Below are positions 12,940 through 25,191 of a stretch of DNA of 64,000 bases, piece after piece. The DNA comes from Scalesia atractyloides (Eukaryota > Streptophyta > Magnoliopsida > Asterales > Asteraceae): assembly GCA_947069175.1 (NCBI GenBank), contig CAMTDV010000019.1, positions 76,135,358 through 76,199,357 of the forward strand, read 5' to 3'. The stretch's first letter is position 1. Every line of letters begins with the position of its first letter. The notes beneath the pieces were generated by a model. The model was not told where the DNA came from and did no database searches. It saw only the letters and a list, made by a program, of their open reading frames with translations. The position numbers and the translations under genes were made by a program.

Positions 12940-15277
12940 TTTAACAACTCGAAGTTTCGTTGTTATCTTTCTTTTATTATCGACTGTAATCATTCCTTTG
13001 TAAATCTCAGATTCGTTTAAAAGAAGTTTATGTTAACTAATTATGATTATGTATGTTATATCACATCTAAATCCATTGTTAAATCACATCGCATCGCAAC
13101 TCGCAGTTAATTATATGGTTTTATGTTATTTATGTGTTATGTATGTTTGTGGTTATGATTACGCTCGCTATCGCATCGCTCTCGCATGCTCAAATCGTTA
13201 AATCGTACTATTATATCGCCTATAACGCTTAATATAACTATTTAATACGAACCGAATCGCCAAACGAACGCTTAACGTAAATCAGCAAACGAAACTTGGT
13301 CACCAGGCCAAGTTCGGCCGAACTTTCCTGAGACACAAGAATCTACTGCTTTCTATAAGTTCGCTCGAACTTGTACACACATGTGCAAGTTCGGCCGAAC
13401 TTAACTGAATTCCCTAAAAAACAAGCAAGTTCGCCCGAACTTGCATGAATTTCATGCAAGTTCGACCGGACTTGGCTCCCCAGCTCTCCATTTTTCCTTC
13501 TCATATAAATACTCAGCCCATTCTCTCATTTGAACTTGCTGCAACTTCGCTCTGAGCTTTCGAAACCCGAAACCCTCTGTTTTCTAAGTAAGAATCAAAC
13601 CGATTTCAACTACAATGATGTTCAACAGTGGTTTCCAACGATTTTGCATAAGGTTTTGCCTTCGTTTTCATCAAATCTCTTCAATTTTATGAAATCTTCA
13701 TCCTTTTCCGTAAAAACTTCTGTTTTCACTCAGATCTATACTAGATCTGAGCAAAACCTTTTAAAAGTATTGATTTTTACACCATTTTTGGACTAATGGC
13801 GTATGTTTCGTTCACGTTTGAGTGGAATGAGGCGTTGCCAAGCTAAATCTCAGTTCCGGAAGCACAAGGACGAAATCGTCACCTTACACAAGCTGGACTA
13901 ACCCGTACGAACCCTCAGGTTCGCCCGGATTAGCTCGAGTTTCTGTAAAATGGCTAAGTTCGCTCCAAAAAGACCTCTCAGCCTAAGTTGTACTCAGTGG
14001 CTTAAGGTTGGAGGGATGGACACTCGATTTCCTCAGCAAACGACGCGAAAACGCAAGATTTTGGACCCGAAAACATCAATTCGCTCAAGAATCACCAGCA
14101 CTCAGGTCAAGTTCAACCGAACTTGCACCCAACTGGGTCAAGTTCGACCGAACTTGAGTCTATTTCATCAAATTTCCTTGCAAGTTCGCCCGAACTTGTC
14201 TAGTTTCTTAAGAAACTATGCAAGTTTGCCCGAACTTGAGTCTATTTCATCAAATTTCCTTGCAAGTTCGCCCGAACTTGTCTAGTTTCTTAAGAAACTA
14301 TGCAATTTCAGTAAGGTTTTCTCACAAGTTCGCCCGAACTTGACAAGTTTCCCAGGAAACTTACCAAGTTCGACTGAACTTGACTCAAATCTCACCAAAT
14401 CCTTACAAGTTTGCTCGAACTTGTATGTTTACATACAAGTTCGGCCGAACTTGCCTACTGCCCAACCCAAACTTAACTGTTTCAGTAATTCGGAAGACTG
14501 ATGCACTCCTGTTCGTTTACAGGCTGATCTGGCGCTCTCCGCAACTCTTCTCAGATCCCTAATCTCACCTAAACGCACCCACAGTGAGTATACTTGACCC
14601 GTTTTCGCTTTAATGCACTATTTGGATGTTACATATGTTCCTCTAATAAAATCACATCACAAATCAAACTGTTTATCACACGCGAATAATCTGATTATAT
14701 ATGTCAATACGTGATACTAGAAACATGTGACTAGGACTTATTTTCGTTAATTTGCCTCCTTAGCTAGTATGGTACTATAGTGTGGCTAACACCCGACGGG
14801 GTCTAGTTAGGATGGACGTGCAAGCCTTCTCACGGTAGTTAGCATGAGAAATAAGCCTATGTTTATCTGTGTGATGTGTTTTGGTGTATCATGATATGTA
14901 ATTGAACTATTTCGCGAACGTTTTCTCGATTATGCTAGTATTACTTAAACCTGTATGCTCACCTTTACTTAATTGTATTGACTTGTATTTTAACGTATGT
15001 AACAGGTTGAGGATTTTAGCTTGGATGCTTTGTACATTGTTTGTTTAGTTGTTAGGTTTTGTTTAGAAATTATGTAATAAATCTAGGGGAGATCGAATTG
15101 GATTTATGTTTAAGAGATTTTGTTGAATTGTAATGGTTGTTTTGAAGATTTTATGAGTTTGATAGTATGGGATGTTAAATGTTGATTATTATCTTTGAAA
15201 TGATTGTTATGGAATCTCTTGATCAATCTGATTCGCCTAGTGCCACTACCCCGATGTTTCCGCCATCGGTTGTGATA
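12940..15277 (+). repeat. Right LTR of element B
   Basis: This is the partner of 4906-7149 with the same palindrome array and U5 end. It has gained a short internal duplication near 14160-14300 (repeated GAGTCTATTTCATCAAATTT context). Its start is TTTAACAACTC instead of TGTAACAACTC, and its end is TGTGATA. Confidence 0.9.
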
Positions 15278-15282
15278 GCAAG

Positions 15283-16878
15283 ACTGTCCAGCGAAACAAT
15301 GTCGACAAGCGAATTGCCTTTCTCGTGGCCAAGGAAATGGCCAAGGTGATTCCTCAGATTGTCAGTGAAATCCAAGTTGTTAGCAGCAACTCATCTGTGG
15401 ACTCTAAGGGAGATGCCCTGAAATCTTGATTCAGCTTCAAACAGTTTAAAACCTGCAGCCCTGCAGTGTTCACCGGCGAAGACAGTCCAACCAAGTTGTT
15501 TCATTGGTTCGACTCGATTGAAGTCACATTCAGGCAAAGCGGATGTCCTGAAAATCTCCGCACTGTTAACACCACTGGAGTCTTTCAGTCAAGGGCACTT
15601 GACTGGTGGACTGCCGAGCGCAACAGGCGCGTTAATGACGAAGCTTTCTCTCTTGCGTGGGAAGAACTCAAGGAACTCATGATCAAGGAGTTCTGCCCAC
15701 CGCACGAAATCCAGAAGTTGGAAAATGAATTCTGGAACATTAAGCAAGTTGGTGGTGATAACGCTGGCCTCACCCCCCGATTCAAACAGTTGAGCATCAT
15801 TTGCCCTGGTCAAGTTGACACCACTGAGAAAACCATCAAGAAGTACATTCACGCTCTCCCCGACTGTGTAGCCGACTTTGTTCACGCCGCGAGACCAACT
15901 ACCATTGAAGAGACTTTCCAACTCGCAGCCGAGATCAACGATAAGCGAGTCTTGGCTGGGGCTTTCAAGGTCCCGACCAAGAGTCTTAACCAAGCTACTA
16001 CCGAGCCAAGCGCCGACATCGCACCATCTCAAGCATCCAAGCCAAATCAGCAGAATCGTAAGTGAAAGCGTAACAGCAAGAACTGCGCAGTGGTTCCAGC
16101 ACCGAACTCTCAGTCTCGCCAAGCTGCTACTCCCAATGCACCAGCTGCTAAGCGTGCGTATACTGGTCCTCTCCCTTTGTGCTCCAAGTGCACATACCAT
16201 CATGCGATTGGAGGAAATCGTCGCTTTTGTGCCAATTGCAATATCTATAGGCACTTCACGGCGCACTACCGTACTGGTCCACGTCAGCAAGCTCATCGCG
16301 CTCTCGCAGCACCGCCAGCTCCTCTCAATCCTGCTCCCGTTAACCTAGCACCGCCAGCACCAGCAATTCAGGCCCGTGCATGTTACACATGTGGTGACCC
16401 AAATCATTTCAGCAATGCTTGCCCAAACCGTGCCGTCAAACAAGAACCGCAGCAGCAGCAACAACCACAAGCTGTGCGTGGAAGAGCTTTCAACATCAAC
16501 CACCGCCAGGCTCAAAATGACAACAATGTTGTCAATGGTACGTTCCTTATTAATGGTATTTATGCTTCTTGTTTATTTGATACTGGAGCCGATAACTGTT
16601 TTGTATTGTTAGAATTCGAAGAGCTTCTAAAATGTAAACGCGCTAACCTCCCAAGGACCTTCGACGTCGAAATCACGACCGGAAGAACCATTACCGTTAA
16701 CTTCGTCCTAAGTGATTGTAGTCACGATCTCAACAATCACAGCTTCTCGATCGATCTCATACCTATGCAATTAGGTAGCTTTGATGTCATAGTAGGCATG
16801 GATTTCCTTCTTAAAAGTCGTGCCGAAGTTGTCTGTCATGATAAAATGATTCGTTTTCGTCTTCCAAACGGTGATTAG
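15283..16878 (+). pseudogene. Element A gag and protease with three stop codons
   Basis: This continues the gag split at 4905. The frame reads TVQRNNVDKRIAFLVAKEMA, hits TGA at about 15427, and reopens with FTGEDSPTKLFHWFDSIEVT at 15469. A second TGA lies at 16063-16065 in the same frame. Downstream come a paired-cysteine segment (CSKCTYHH, CANCNIY), a CCHC knuckle (CYTCGDPNHFSNAC, about 16380-16420) and retropepsin LFDTGADNCFV near 16575-16605. TAG at 16876-16878 ends it. Single-base nonsense changes are the main damage, so it is younger-looking than B gag. Confidence 0.87.
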
Positions 16879-16899
16879 CTACATGTTTATGGCGATGTA

Positions 16900-18716
16900 C
16901 CCTCAAAAGAATTGAAGCTTATGTAATGTGTTCAAGCGAACAAGTACTTGCGCAAGGAGTACACTGCTTTCCTAGCTCATATTGTGAAACCGGAGAACGA
17001 GAAGAAAACCTTGAAAGACGTACCCGTTGTTTGTGATTTTCCTAAAATGTTTCCCGACTACTTACCTGGTTTACCCCCTACTCGTGATGTCGAGTTTCGT
17101 ATTGATCTAGCCAACTTCAAGAGTTACTTGATAAAGGCTTCATACGCCCGAGCACTTCACCTTGGGGCGCACCCGTCCTTTTCGTGAAAAAGAAGGATGG
17201 ATCGTTCCGAATGTGCATCGATTATCGTGAACTTAACAAACTCACGATAAAGAACCGCTACCCTCTTCCTCGAATCGATGATTTATTTTGACCAACTCCA
17301 AGGTGCTACCTGCTTTTCGAAAATTGATCTACGTTCCGGATATCACCAGCTTCGTGTGCATGAACAATACGTTCAAAAACCGCCTTTTGTACTCGCTATG
17401 GCCATTTTGAATTCGTGGTCATGCCTTTTGGTCTCACAAACGCACACGCGGTCTTCATGGATTTGATGAACCGTGTGTGCAAAACCTTTTTGGATCATTT
17501 CGTCATTGTTTTTATCGATGATATCCTCATTTACTCGAAGTCGAGATCCGAACACGCGCGACATCTCCTTTTAGTTCTCGAACTTCTCCAAGGAAACCGT
17601 CTATATGCCAAATTCTCCAAGTGTGAATTTTGGCTTAATGAAGTTCAATTTCTCGGTCACGTCGTCAACGACCAAGGAATCCACGTCGATCCCGCCAAAA
17701 TTGAAGCTGTAAAGAGTTGGAATACCCCAAAGAATCCGTCCGAAATCCGTTCTTTCCTCGGATTGGCAGGTTACTACCGCCGATTCATCGCCGACTTTTC
17801 GAAAATCGCCGTACCCATCACCTCTTTGACTCATAAGGATAAACCTTTTGTTTGGGGTTCCGAACAGGAGGAAGCCTTTCAGACTCTAAAGCGTATTTTC
17901 TGCGACGCTCCCATTCTTGCACTTCCCGACGGAGACGACGATTTCGTCGTTTATTGCGATGCCTCTAACCTAGGTCTCGGTTGTGTTCTTATGCAACAAG
18001 ACAAGGTTATCGCGTATGCATCTCGACAACTCAAAATCCACGAGAAGAACTACACTACCAACAATCTCGAGCTTGGTGTAGTTGTTTTTGCGTTAAAGAT
18101 ATGGCGATACTACCTTTATGGTACAAAGTGTACGGTCTTCACCGACCATAAGAGCTTGCAACACATCTTTAACCAAAAAGAACTAAACATGCGCCAACGC
18201 AGATGGGTTGAACTTCTCAACGACTATGATTGTGAGATACGTTACCATCCCGGCAAAGCAAATGTCGTAGCCGATGCTCTTAGTCGACGAAGCTATGTGT
18301 ATAGCGTTCACGACGTCCAAGCCCAGAATAGACTCGAAACCTTGATTCGTGAAACCCAACACGCATGTTTCATCAAGAATACCTTGTTTGAGGAAATGAA
18401 ATGTGGTGCCGAAACCCAGTTGGAGAATAAGTCTAACGGTATCTATTACTTTCTCGATCGCATTTGGATCCCTAGCCGCAATAACCTTCGAGAGTTACTG
18501 ATGACCGAAGCCCATAAGTCTCGAAATTCCATCCACCCCGGTGCCGACAAGATGTACCAGGACCTCCGTTCTAGGTATTGGTGGCCGGGCATGAAAAAGG
18601 ATATTGCTCTGTATGTTTCGAGATGCTTAACGTGTGCGAAAGTTAAAGCCGAACATCAACGACCCTCTGGATTACTCGAGCAACCCGATATCCGATGTGG
18701 AAATGGGAGAGTATAG
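16900..18716 (+). pseudogene. Element A RT, RNase H and integrase zinc region
   Basis: The RT start VEFRIDL (about 17090) is followed by a deletion of roughly 90 bases relative to elements B and D, which removes the VPGATPVAKAPY block. The rest of RT has FIDDILIYSKS (about 17510-17545). From 17415 to 18716 the frame is open through RNase H (YCDASNLGLGCVLMQ, TDHKSLQHIF) into the integrase HHCC finger (HPGADKMYQDL to CLTCAKVKAEH, 18530-18660). This is the longest intact frame in the window. Confidence 0.9.
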
Positions 18717-19376
18717 TTATGGACTTTGTTACAAAACTCCCTCGCACCTCTTCTGGTCACGATAGCATTTGGGTTATCGTCGATCGTCTTACGAAATCTG
18801 CTCATTTCATTGCCATACGAGAAGACTTTAAGGTAGAACGATTAGCACGAATCTACACCGACGAAGTCATTTGTCGACACGGGACGCCTCGTGACATCAT
18901 CTCTGATTGTGATGGTCGCTTTACTTCACGTCTCTGGGAAACATTTCAATCCGCACTCGGTACGACTCTTAATCTCAGTACCGCATTCCATCCCCAGACC
19001 GACGGTCAGACTGAACGTACGATTCGCACCCTTGAAGACATGCTTCGATCGTGTGTTATAGACTTTGGTGGTAATTGGGATTCGCATTTACCTTAATATA
19101 ATTCTCGTACAATAACAGTTATCATACTAGTATTCAAATGGCACCATTTGAGGCACTATACGGTAGAAAATGTCGATCGCCTATTGTTTGGCACGAGATC
19201 GGAGACGCTCAGATCACTGGTCTCGAGTTAATATAAGAAACGACAGACATTCTCCAAATTAGAGACAATCTTCTGAAAGCTCGTAGTCGTCAAAAGAGTT
19301 ACACCGATAAACGCCGCAAGCCCTGCAATTCGAAGTGGGAGATCACATTCTCTTAAAGGTGTCACCTTGGAAATGA
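18695..19376 (+). pseudogene. Element A integrase core
   Basis: MDFVTKLPRTSSGHDSIWVI (from about 18719) carries the first catalytic aspartate region of the rve fold. HPQTDGQTERTIRTLEDML near 18990-19050 carries the region of the catalytic glutamate. A frameshift near 19095 and stop codons near 19233 and 19376 separate it from the C-terminal part. Confidence 0.85.
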
Positions 19377-19766
19377 GTGATCCGTTTCGGAAAGAAAGGA
19401 AAGCTAGCGCCACGATACGTGGGTCCCTTTAAGATTCTGGAAATAATTGGCAAAGTGGCCTACCGACTCGAATTACCACAAGAACTCAGCAACGTACATC
19501 CGACTTTCCACGTCTCAACCCTCAAAAAGTGTCTAGCCGAAGGAAATCTTCATGTGCCACTTCAAGATTTGCAAATAAACAAGATTCTGCACTTCTTGGA
19601 AAAGCCAGTAGAAATCATGGACCGAGAAACCCAAAAGCTCTGACGCAGTCGCATTCCCATTATGAAGGTCAGGTGGGAAGGCAAACGCGGCGCCGAGTTC
19701 ACTTGGGAACTCGAAAGTGATATGAAGGCTAAATATCCACATCTCTTTGTTACTTCTACTATTTCC
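19377..19766 (+). pseudogene. Element A GPY motif and chromodomain-like tail
   Basis: YVGPFKILEIIGKVAYRLEL (about 19418-19476) is the GPF/Y motif. LHFLEKPVEIMDRETQKL then VRWEGKRGAEFTWELESDM (frame change near 19640) and KYPHLF form the chromodomain-like end typical of Tekay/Del chromoviruses. That domain is thought to guide integration to heterochromatin. The purine tract and right LTR follow at once. Confidence 0.8.
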
Positions 19767-19781
19767 AAAAGTAGGGGTGAC

Positions 19782-21790
19782 TGTAACAACCCGACTTTTT
19801 CTCGGTTGTTCCGTACTATCGTTATCTTCTTTTGTAACCGTTGTAATCCAGGATTCGAAATATAATGGTTAATCTATTTTTAATTCATATTTATATCGCT
19901 TATTTAAAACGCAGTTAATCGCTTAACACTCGCATCGCTGTCGCTCGCTCTATCGCACTGTTTTATTTTTAATAATTTTTAGGAATTTTTTAGCATAGGT
20001 TCCTTTTGTAAAAAGTGCGTGTTTTAATCATTAGAATCCAAAAAAAACTCGTGCGAAAATTGGAATTTTCGCACAAAAAATCACATTTTCGTGCGAAATT
20101 ATATTTTCGTGCGAAAATACTGCACTTTTTGGCTCCGGATGGCAGTTTTCATGCGAAAAAGACATATTTCGTGCGAAAATCGCATATTTGGTGTGAAAAT
20201 GACCATTTTTGCACGAAAATATGCCGCACGAAAATTTCACCAAACCACCTCCATTCCTCTCCGCCTATAAATACAACCCTCTGTTTTCAGTCCAACTTGT
20301 TGCCATTCCGCACCAAAACGCTCTCTAGCTCGTTTTCTCTGTTTCAAGTAAGAAGACTACGTTTTTCACGAGAATCACAACGATTTTGCACGAGATTATC
20401 TCCGATTTCTTCTAAACTTCTCTGTTTACGAAAACCTTCATCTTTTTCATGAAAACCTTCTGATTTTAACTAAGATCTACACTCAACCGAGCCTGTTTGA
20501 GTTAGCCTTGGCTTCTCAGATCTGAAACCGTGTTGTTTCGAGCTCACCAAGTGTTTATCTTAACAAAAACAGTTTTATATATCGATTTTTACTCAAAAGC
20601 GGATAACAACCGACTAAGGTTTCGTTCACTGAATAGTGGGACGAAGCACTGTCGAAACCGTCACGAAATGTACTCGAAAATACATCTATTTCAGATGAAA
20701 TCTCAGTCCCGAATGCACCGAGACGCAAGAACAGTCACTTGTGCGATCTGGACTGGCTCGCGTGAACCATACTTGGTTCACACGGTCCAGTCCGAGTTCA
20801 TACAAGAGACTCACTCGCTCAAAAGACCTCTCCGATGCTAGGTTGATCAGTAACGTAAGGTTGGAGGGATGAACACTCGATTTCCCGAAGACAGACGCGA
20901 AACCACTCAATTTTGGACACAAAAACAGACATTTTCGCACGAAAATTCCATTTTCGTGCGAAATAGACTGTTCCCGTACGACTCTCCGTCCGACTGTTCA
21001 ACACTCTGAAAGACTGATGCACTTCTGTTTCTACGCGCAAGCTGACCCGGCACTCTCCTCACTCCATCTCCAGTCTCAGTTACTTTTTCGCTTTAAACGC
21101 ACTTTTGGGTGTTACATACGTTCTCTATATTAAAACACGCTACACACAACGCTAAACTCTTTTAAACGCTAAACCTGTCTCGCATGCTATACGTGAATCG
21201 CTGAATGTTTATTAGCTATGTGTGAATAACGAGGACTTGTAGACCACCCTTAGCAACGATAGTACTATAGTTTGGACTCGGCATTCGATTGGTTCGGGGG
21301 TTGTTAAGGCTCGCAAATTACTTTACGTGCGTGTTCGCTATTGTGAACACGTATCGCGCATACTCACATCGCAGTCGTGTTGGTTAACTCGTATCATTAT
21401 TGTTAACTACTTATGTTCACTTTCTCTACGTGTTGCATGCTGGTTATGCATAAACGCTTTATCGCTATTATTATGCTATTAAACCTGTATGCTCACCTTT
21501 ACTTTATTGTATTGACTTGTATTTTAACGTATGTAATAGGTTGAGGATGTTATCGCTGCAAATTGGACCTAGGAATTTGCTTTAGAAACTTGTAATAAAA
21601 TTCCAATTATCGAACTAGTTTGTTTGAGAGATTGTAATCTGTTTTGACTGTTTATGAATGCCAGTTTGATTGTATGGGAAATTAAGCGTTATAAAGTATT
21701 GTCATAAATTAGTCGTTGTGGATTCTCTTGAGCAATCTGGTTCGCCTAGTGCTGCGCCCCGATGATTCCGCCATCGGTTGGGGTGTGACA
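19782..21790 (+). repeat. Right LTR of element A
   Basis: This is the partner of 1806-3810, with a TATAAATA box at 20266-20273 and ATTTTCGNNCGAAAAT palindromes at about 20048-20235 and 20930-20960. It has one extra palindrome copy near 20060-20095 compared with the left LTR. Confidence 0.9.
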
Positions 21791-22196
21791 CTAGTTCTAC
21801 GAGAGCTCCAGGATTGCACACCCCACAATGTCATTCGAAGTGACCCTACTTCTCTCTCACATAGGTGATTCCTTTAAATCATTAAAGCATTATGCCTTCC
21901 TATGATTTTCACTAATCAATTATCCATATATTATACTTAGCCTCATAACCATGTCACTGTCACTGAATATTATAGGAATGGACAAGGACGTATTTGAACA
22001 CCCTTTTATAGTTAGGGGATATATATAAATATATTAACATATATACTAGCTTATATATAAACATATATATTATTTATGCCCCACAATGACTACTCATCAG
22101 TTAATGATTAAGTTGTCCTATTAAACCTAGATCTTGGGATCTCTAGACCCAGTCAACTAGGTTAGGTTTCCCTCATGTCCCTTTTTTTCATGGGAT
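21791..22196. mobile_element. Noncoding Copia-related segment, right half, with AT-rich patch
   Basis: It continues 1557-1805 across element A. An AT-rich patch (TATATAAA repeats) lies at 22018-22076. It contains no coding frame of note. The Harbinger-type MITE is inserted at its right end. Confidence 0.4.
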
Positions 22197-22199
22197 TTA

Positions 22200-22477
22200 G
22201 GGGCTGTATGTTTACCTCTTAATGAGGCTCTGAATGATTCAGACCTCTTACTGGTTCAACACTTAATGGTTCAGACTGTTTGTTTCACGAGCAAATGTCT
22301 GAATGGTTAAGATATTTGCCTCTAAATGGTTAAACATTATACTAAGTCTGAATGGTTAAGACCTCTAATCTGAATTGGTCAGACATTTGCCTCTTAATGG
22401 TTAAATATTATACTGGCTCCTAATGGTTCAGACCTCTTACTGGTTCAGCACTTAACCATTCAGTGCCAAACAGCCTC
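22200..22477. mobile_element. Harbinger/Tourist-type MITE, 278 bp
   Basis: Exact TTA duplications flank it (22197-22199 and 22478-22480). The termini GGGGCTGT and, inverted, GAGGCTGTTTGGCACTGAA match the 3-bp TTA target and GRGGCTGT ends of plant PIF/Harbinger MITEs. The interior is built of repeated TGGTTCAGACCTCTTA and TGGTTAAGAC words. Confidence 0.8.
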
Positions 22478-22508
22478 TTAGTCTCATTCCACAACCTGAT
22501 CTTTTATC

Positions 22509-23088
22509 TAGAGGTGCATAAATCGGTTTTTCAAATACCCGGTTTCATTATGGAACTGGGTTCGGGTATGACCGGGTATTGGCAATACCCGGGTCGGGTT
22601 CGGGTCCAGGTATTGTCTCTAAAAACCATACCCTATGCATCGGGTTCGAGTCGGGCATAGAACCAGGTATTCTAAAACTGGGTATTTGAATACCCTATTT
22701 TCGCGTATTGAAAAACCCTATTTTTGGTATTTTTTTCCATATATATTCCGGGTATAGGTTAGATCTTTTAATGGGTTGAACTTTTTGGGGGTATTTTTTG
22801 GGTATTTTTCAAGTATTTTTCGGATAATTTCGGGTATTTGAAAAACTCGGTTTCGGATATTGGAGAAACCCGATTTCGGGTATGGAACCGGTTCCGGTTT
22901 TAGGGTATTACCAGGTATAAATCGGGTCCGGTTCGGGTACGGGTTAGGGTAGTGAAAGGCATACCCTATCCGTGCCCTACGAGTAGGGTTGGGTACGGAT
23001 TTGGGTATTAAAAACCCGCGTATTAAAAAACCCAATTCTAGGTTTTTTTTAGGTCCGGTTCCGGGTTCGGGCTTTTTGTGCACCTCTA
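22509..23088. mobile_element. hAT-type non-autonomous element, 580 bp
   Basis: It has terminal inverted repeats TAGAGGTGCA and TGCACCTCTA and an exact 8-bp target duplication CTTTTATC (22501-22508 and 23089-23096), the signature of hAT elements. The interior is a low-complexity run of GGGTATT and CGGGTTCGGG words with no transposase. It lies only 31 bp from the Harbinger MITE. Confidence 0.9.
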
Positions 23089-23096
23089 CTTTTATC

Positions 23097-23967
23097 ATCC
23101 CACTGGTTGTTGGATCCAAAATTATCTTTTGACTTCGCTAAGTTGCCAACGATAATTTAAAATTAAGATCAGTTGTTTTAATGTGTTCTTGACTCACTAG
23201 GCAGTTTTGCCTTTGGTCGATTTGTAAGACTTATAACTCGTGATCTCAACTTGGATCTAGTTATTTACCTTGTCTTTAGAATGACATGAAACTCAATTCA
23301 TGGCTAAACACGTTTCCATTACGCCTTTGGTATGTCATAACTGACATCTTACTAGATTTTGAATCTAACCAATTTGGCACACTTAGCCTACTAGGGTTTT
23401 GTAGACGTGGTGTCATTGAACAACACCTCATTTGTGTAAAACGACAGTACACATTCACACAATACTTTCCCTAGCCGGGCCATCTTCTCATTATCGCTGC
23501 GAGAGCTCTAGGATTACACACCCCACAATGCCATTCGAAGCAACCCTACTTCTTTCTCACATAGGTGATTCTTTTAAATCATTAAAAGCGTTGTGGCTTA
23601 CTATGATTTTCACTAATCAACTAACCATATATTATGCTTAGCCTCACTACCATGTCACTAACTAGTATAGGAATGGACAAGGACGTATTTGAACACCCTT
23701 TTATTGTTTAGGGAATTCGATTGCTATTGATTTGATTTGTTATAGTATTGGTACGATACCCGCATTAAGCATAGCCGCCAAAAGAGAAACCAAAAAAATA
23801 AAGTGGAGTTATGCCCAAAAAAGTATCGACTCGTGTTTACAACGGAATTTTTACCGGAAGCGACGGGCTTTTGATAAGTATCAATTTAATTTGGTACAAT
23901 ACTAACACTCGGTATAGCAACTAAAAGATAAAAAATAGTACCGGTACTCATACTAATATGATTGGGG
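23097..23967. other. Noncoding repeat-derived stretch
   Basis: The part 23270-23715 is a diverged second copy of the segment at 1557-1805 plus 21791-22010. The part 23716-23967 is AT-rich with GGTACGATACC-type words and no coding signal. Confidence 0.5.
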
Positions 23968-24105
23968 TGATATTATATATTTGAAATTTAAATTTAATAA
24001 ACCATTACGTGTACTATTAAACTAATGAAAAGGGTGATATGATTGGTGATATTATATATTTGAAATTTAAATTTAATAAACCGTCACATTGTACTATTAA
24101 ACTAA
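23968..24105. repeat. Tandem duplication, unit about 79 bp
   Basis: Two copies of a block containing TATATATTTGAAATTTAAAT and GTACTATTAAACTAA occur at about 23968-24025 and 24047-24105. The second copy ends at the boundary of the Helitron-like structure. Confidence 0.75.
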
Positions 24106-24289
24106 CTAGTTGATGCCCCGCCTGCGTTGCGAGGCGATGGCCGATTAATGAGCGAGTGTTAGGCAGCTTCTTGGCACGGAAAACAATTAAATTAAGTCAA
24201 CCAATAAAAACATAACACTTTTATAGTTTTGCTAAAAAAAACTAAAACAATGGCAATACTGTTATTTTTAACTAATGGAAAGTTGTATT

Positions 24290-24830
24290 TTTTCACTGGT
24301 GTAAAATCGTAATTTGCCAAAAGCTAAAGTGATGGCAGTACTGGAATTTGAAACCAGGGGCAAAATTGTATATCAGCGCAAGGGCGAATTCGTACTTTTG
24401 AACTTAGGGCAACACAGTAATATAAATTTAAACTAAAGGCACAATCGTAATTTCAGGCCGGAGGCAAAACCTTAATTTTATTTTGAACCGAGGGCATAAT
24501 CGTAATTTTGAGTTGGAGCCAAAAGCGTAATTTTTTTTGAACACGGGCAAAACGTAATTTTTTACTGAGGGCGAAATCGTAATTTTTTAAACGGGGGAAA
24601 ATCTATTTCTGAAAAGATGGCATAATCGTAATTTTAAGGTGGGGGCGAAAACATATTTTTTCATTTGAACAGTGGCGAAAACGTAATTTTGAGCTGAGGC
24701 CGAGATCGTAATTTTGAGTCATCAGCAAAATCGTAATTTTTGGCTCGGGTCAAAAGCGTAATTTTATTTTGAGTAGGCGGCAAAAACGTAATTTTAAAAT
24801 GGGGGCAAAACCGTACTTTTAAAGCGTAAA
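24290..24830. repeat. Degenerate minisatellite of GGGCAAAATCGTAATTTT words
   Basis: About 18 imperfect units of 25-40 bp share the pattern GGGCAAAANCGTAATTTTGA. The inverted counterpart lies at 25790-26120, so the two arrays form the arms of a large inverted repeat. Confidence 0.75.
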
Positions 24831-25191
24831 CAAATAATAAACGGTTGGTCCAATCGGGGAGTGCCAGGCCAGCTGCCTGGCACTATTCCTCTAAAATTGT
24901 TTATATTATAGTCACGGTTCATTTCATTTTGTTTTTAATATGTATATATTGTTTTTAATATGTATATAATATGTATATAATGAAAAGGGTAACCGACCTA
25001 AATTCATAAAAAAGATAAATAAATATGATGCGACTTTAATAACATATACGTTTTTGGTTCGACTTGGTTCACATGAATCTCAATTTATTTATAATGAAAA
25101 TGTAATAAAAGACGGTGGTTCACAAATAATTCCGAAATTAAAATATAAAAAGTTTTGTGATAGAAATTGCAGTTATGAGTTGTGTTTTAAT

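Larger units (their letters stand above)
4906..15277 (+). mobile_element. Gypsy element B inserted in gag of element A
   Basis: It has two LTRs (4906-7149 and 12940-15277), a tRNA-Met type primer site, a purine tract AGTAGAGGAGAC before the right LTR, and an exact 5-bp target duplication GCAAG at 4901-4905 and 15278-15282. Domain order is gag, protease, RT, RNase H, integrase, chromodomain-like end. The right LTR terminal bases have drifted (start TT, end TGATA). Many frameshifts show it is defective. The LTRs are the same family as element D and differ from those of A mainly in U3. Confidence 0.92.
1806..21790 (+). mobile_element. Gypsy element A (chromovirus type), split by element B
   Basis: It has two LTRs of about 2.0 kb (1806-3810 and 19782-21790). 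Both start TGTAACAACCCGACT and end GGTTGGGGTGTGACA. A tRNA-Met primer site follows the left LTR and a purine tract AAAAGTAGGGGTGAC precedes the right one. Gene order is gag, protease, RT, RNase H, integrase, chromodomain-like end, which places it in Ty3/gypsy chromoviruses (Tekay/Del-like by inference). The flanking pentamers GTAGT and CTAGT match at four of five bases. Element B sits inside gag. Several stops and a deletion make it non-autonomous. Confidence 0.9.

Noticed and set aside
15589..16296. Minus-strand frame of 235 residues over element A gag
   Set aside because: It lies antisense to a recognised capsid and zinc-finger region and has no independent signal.
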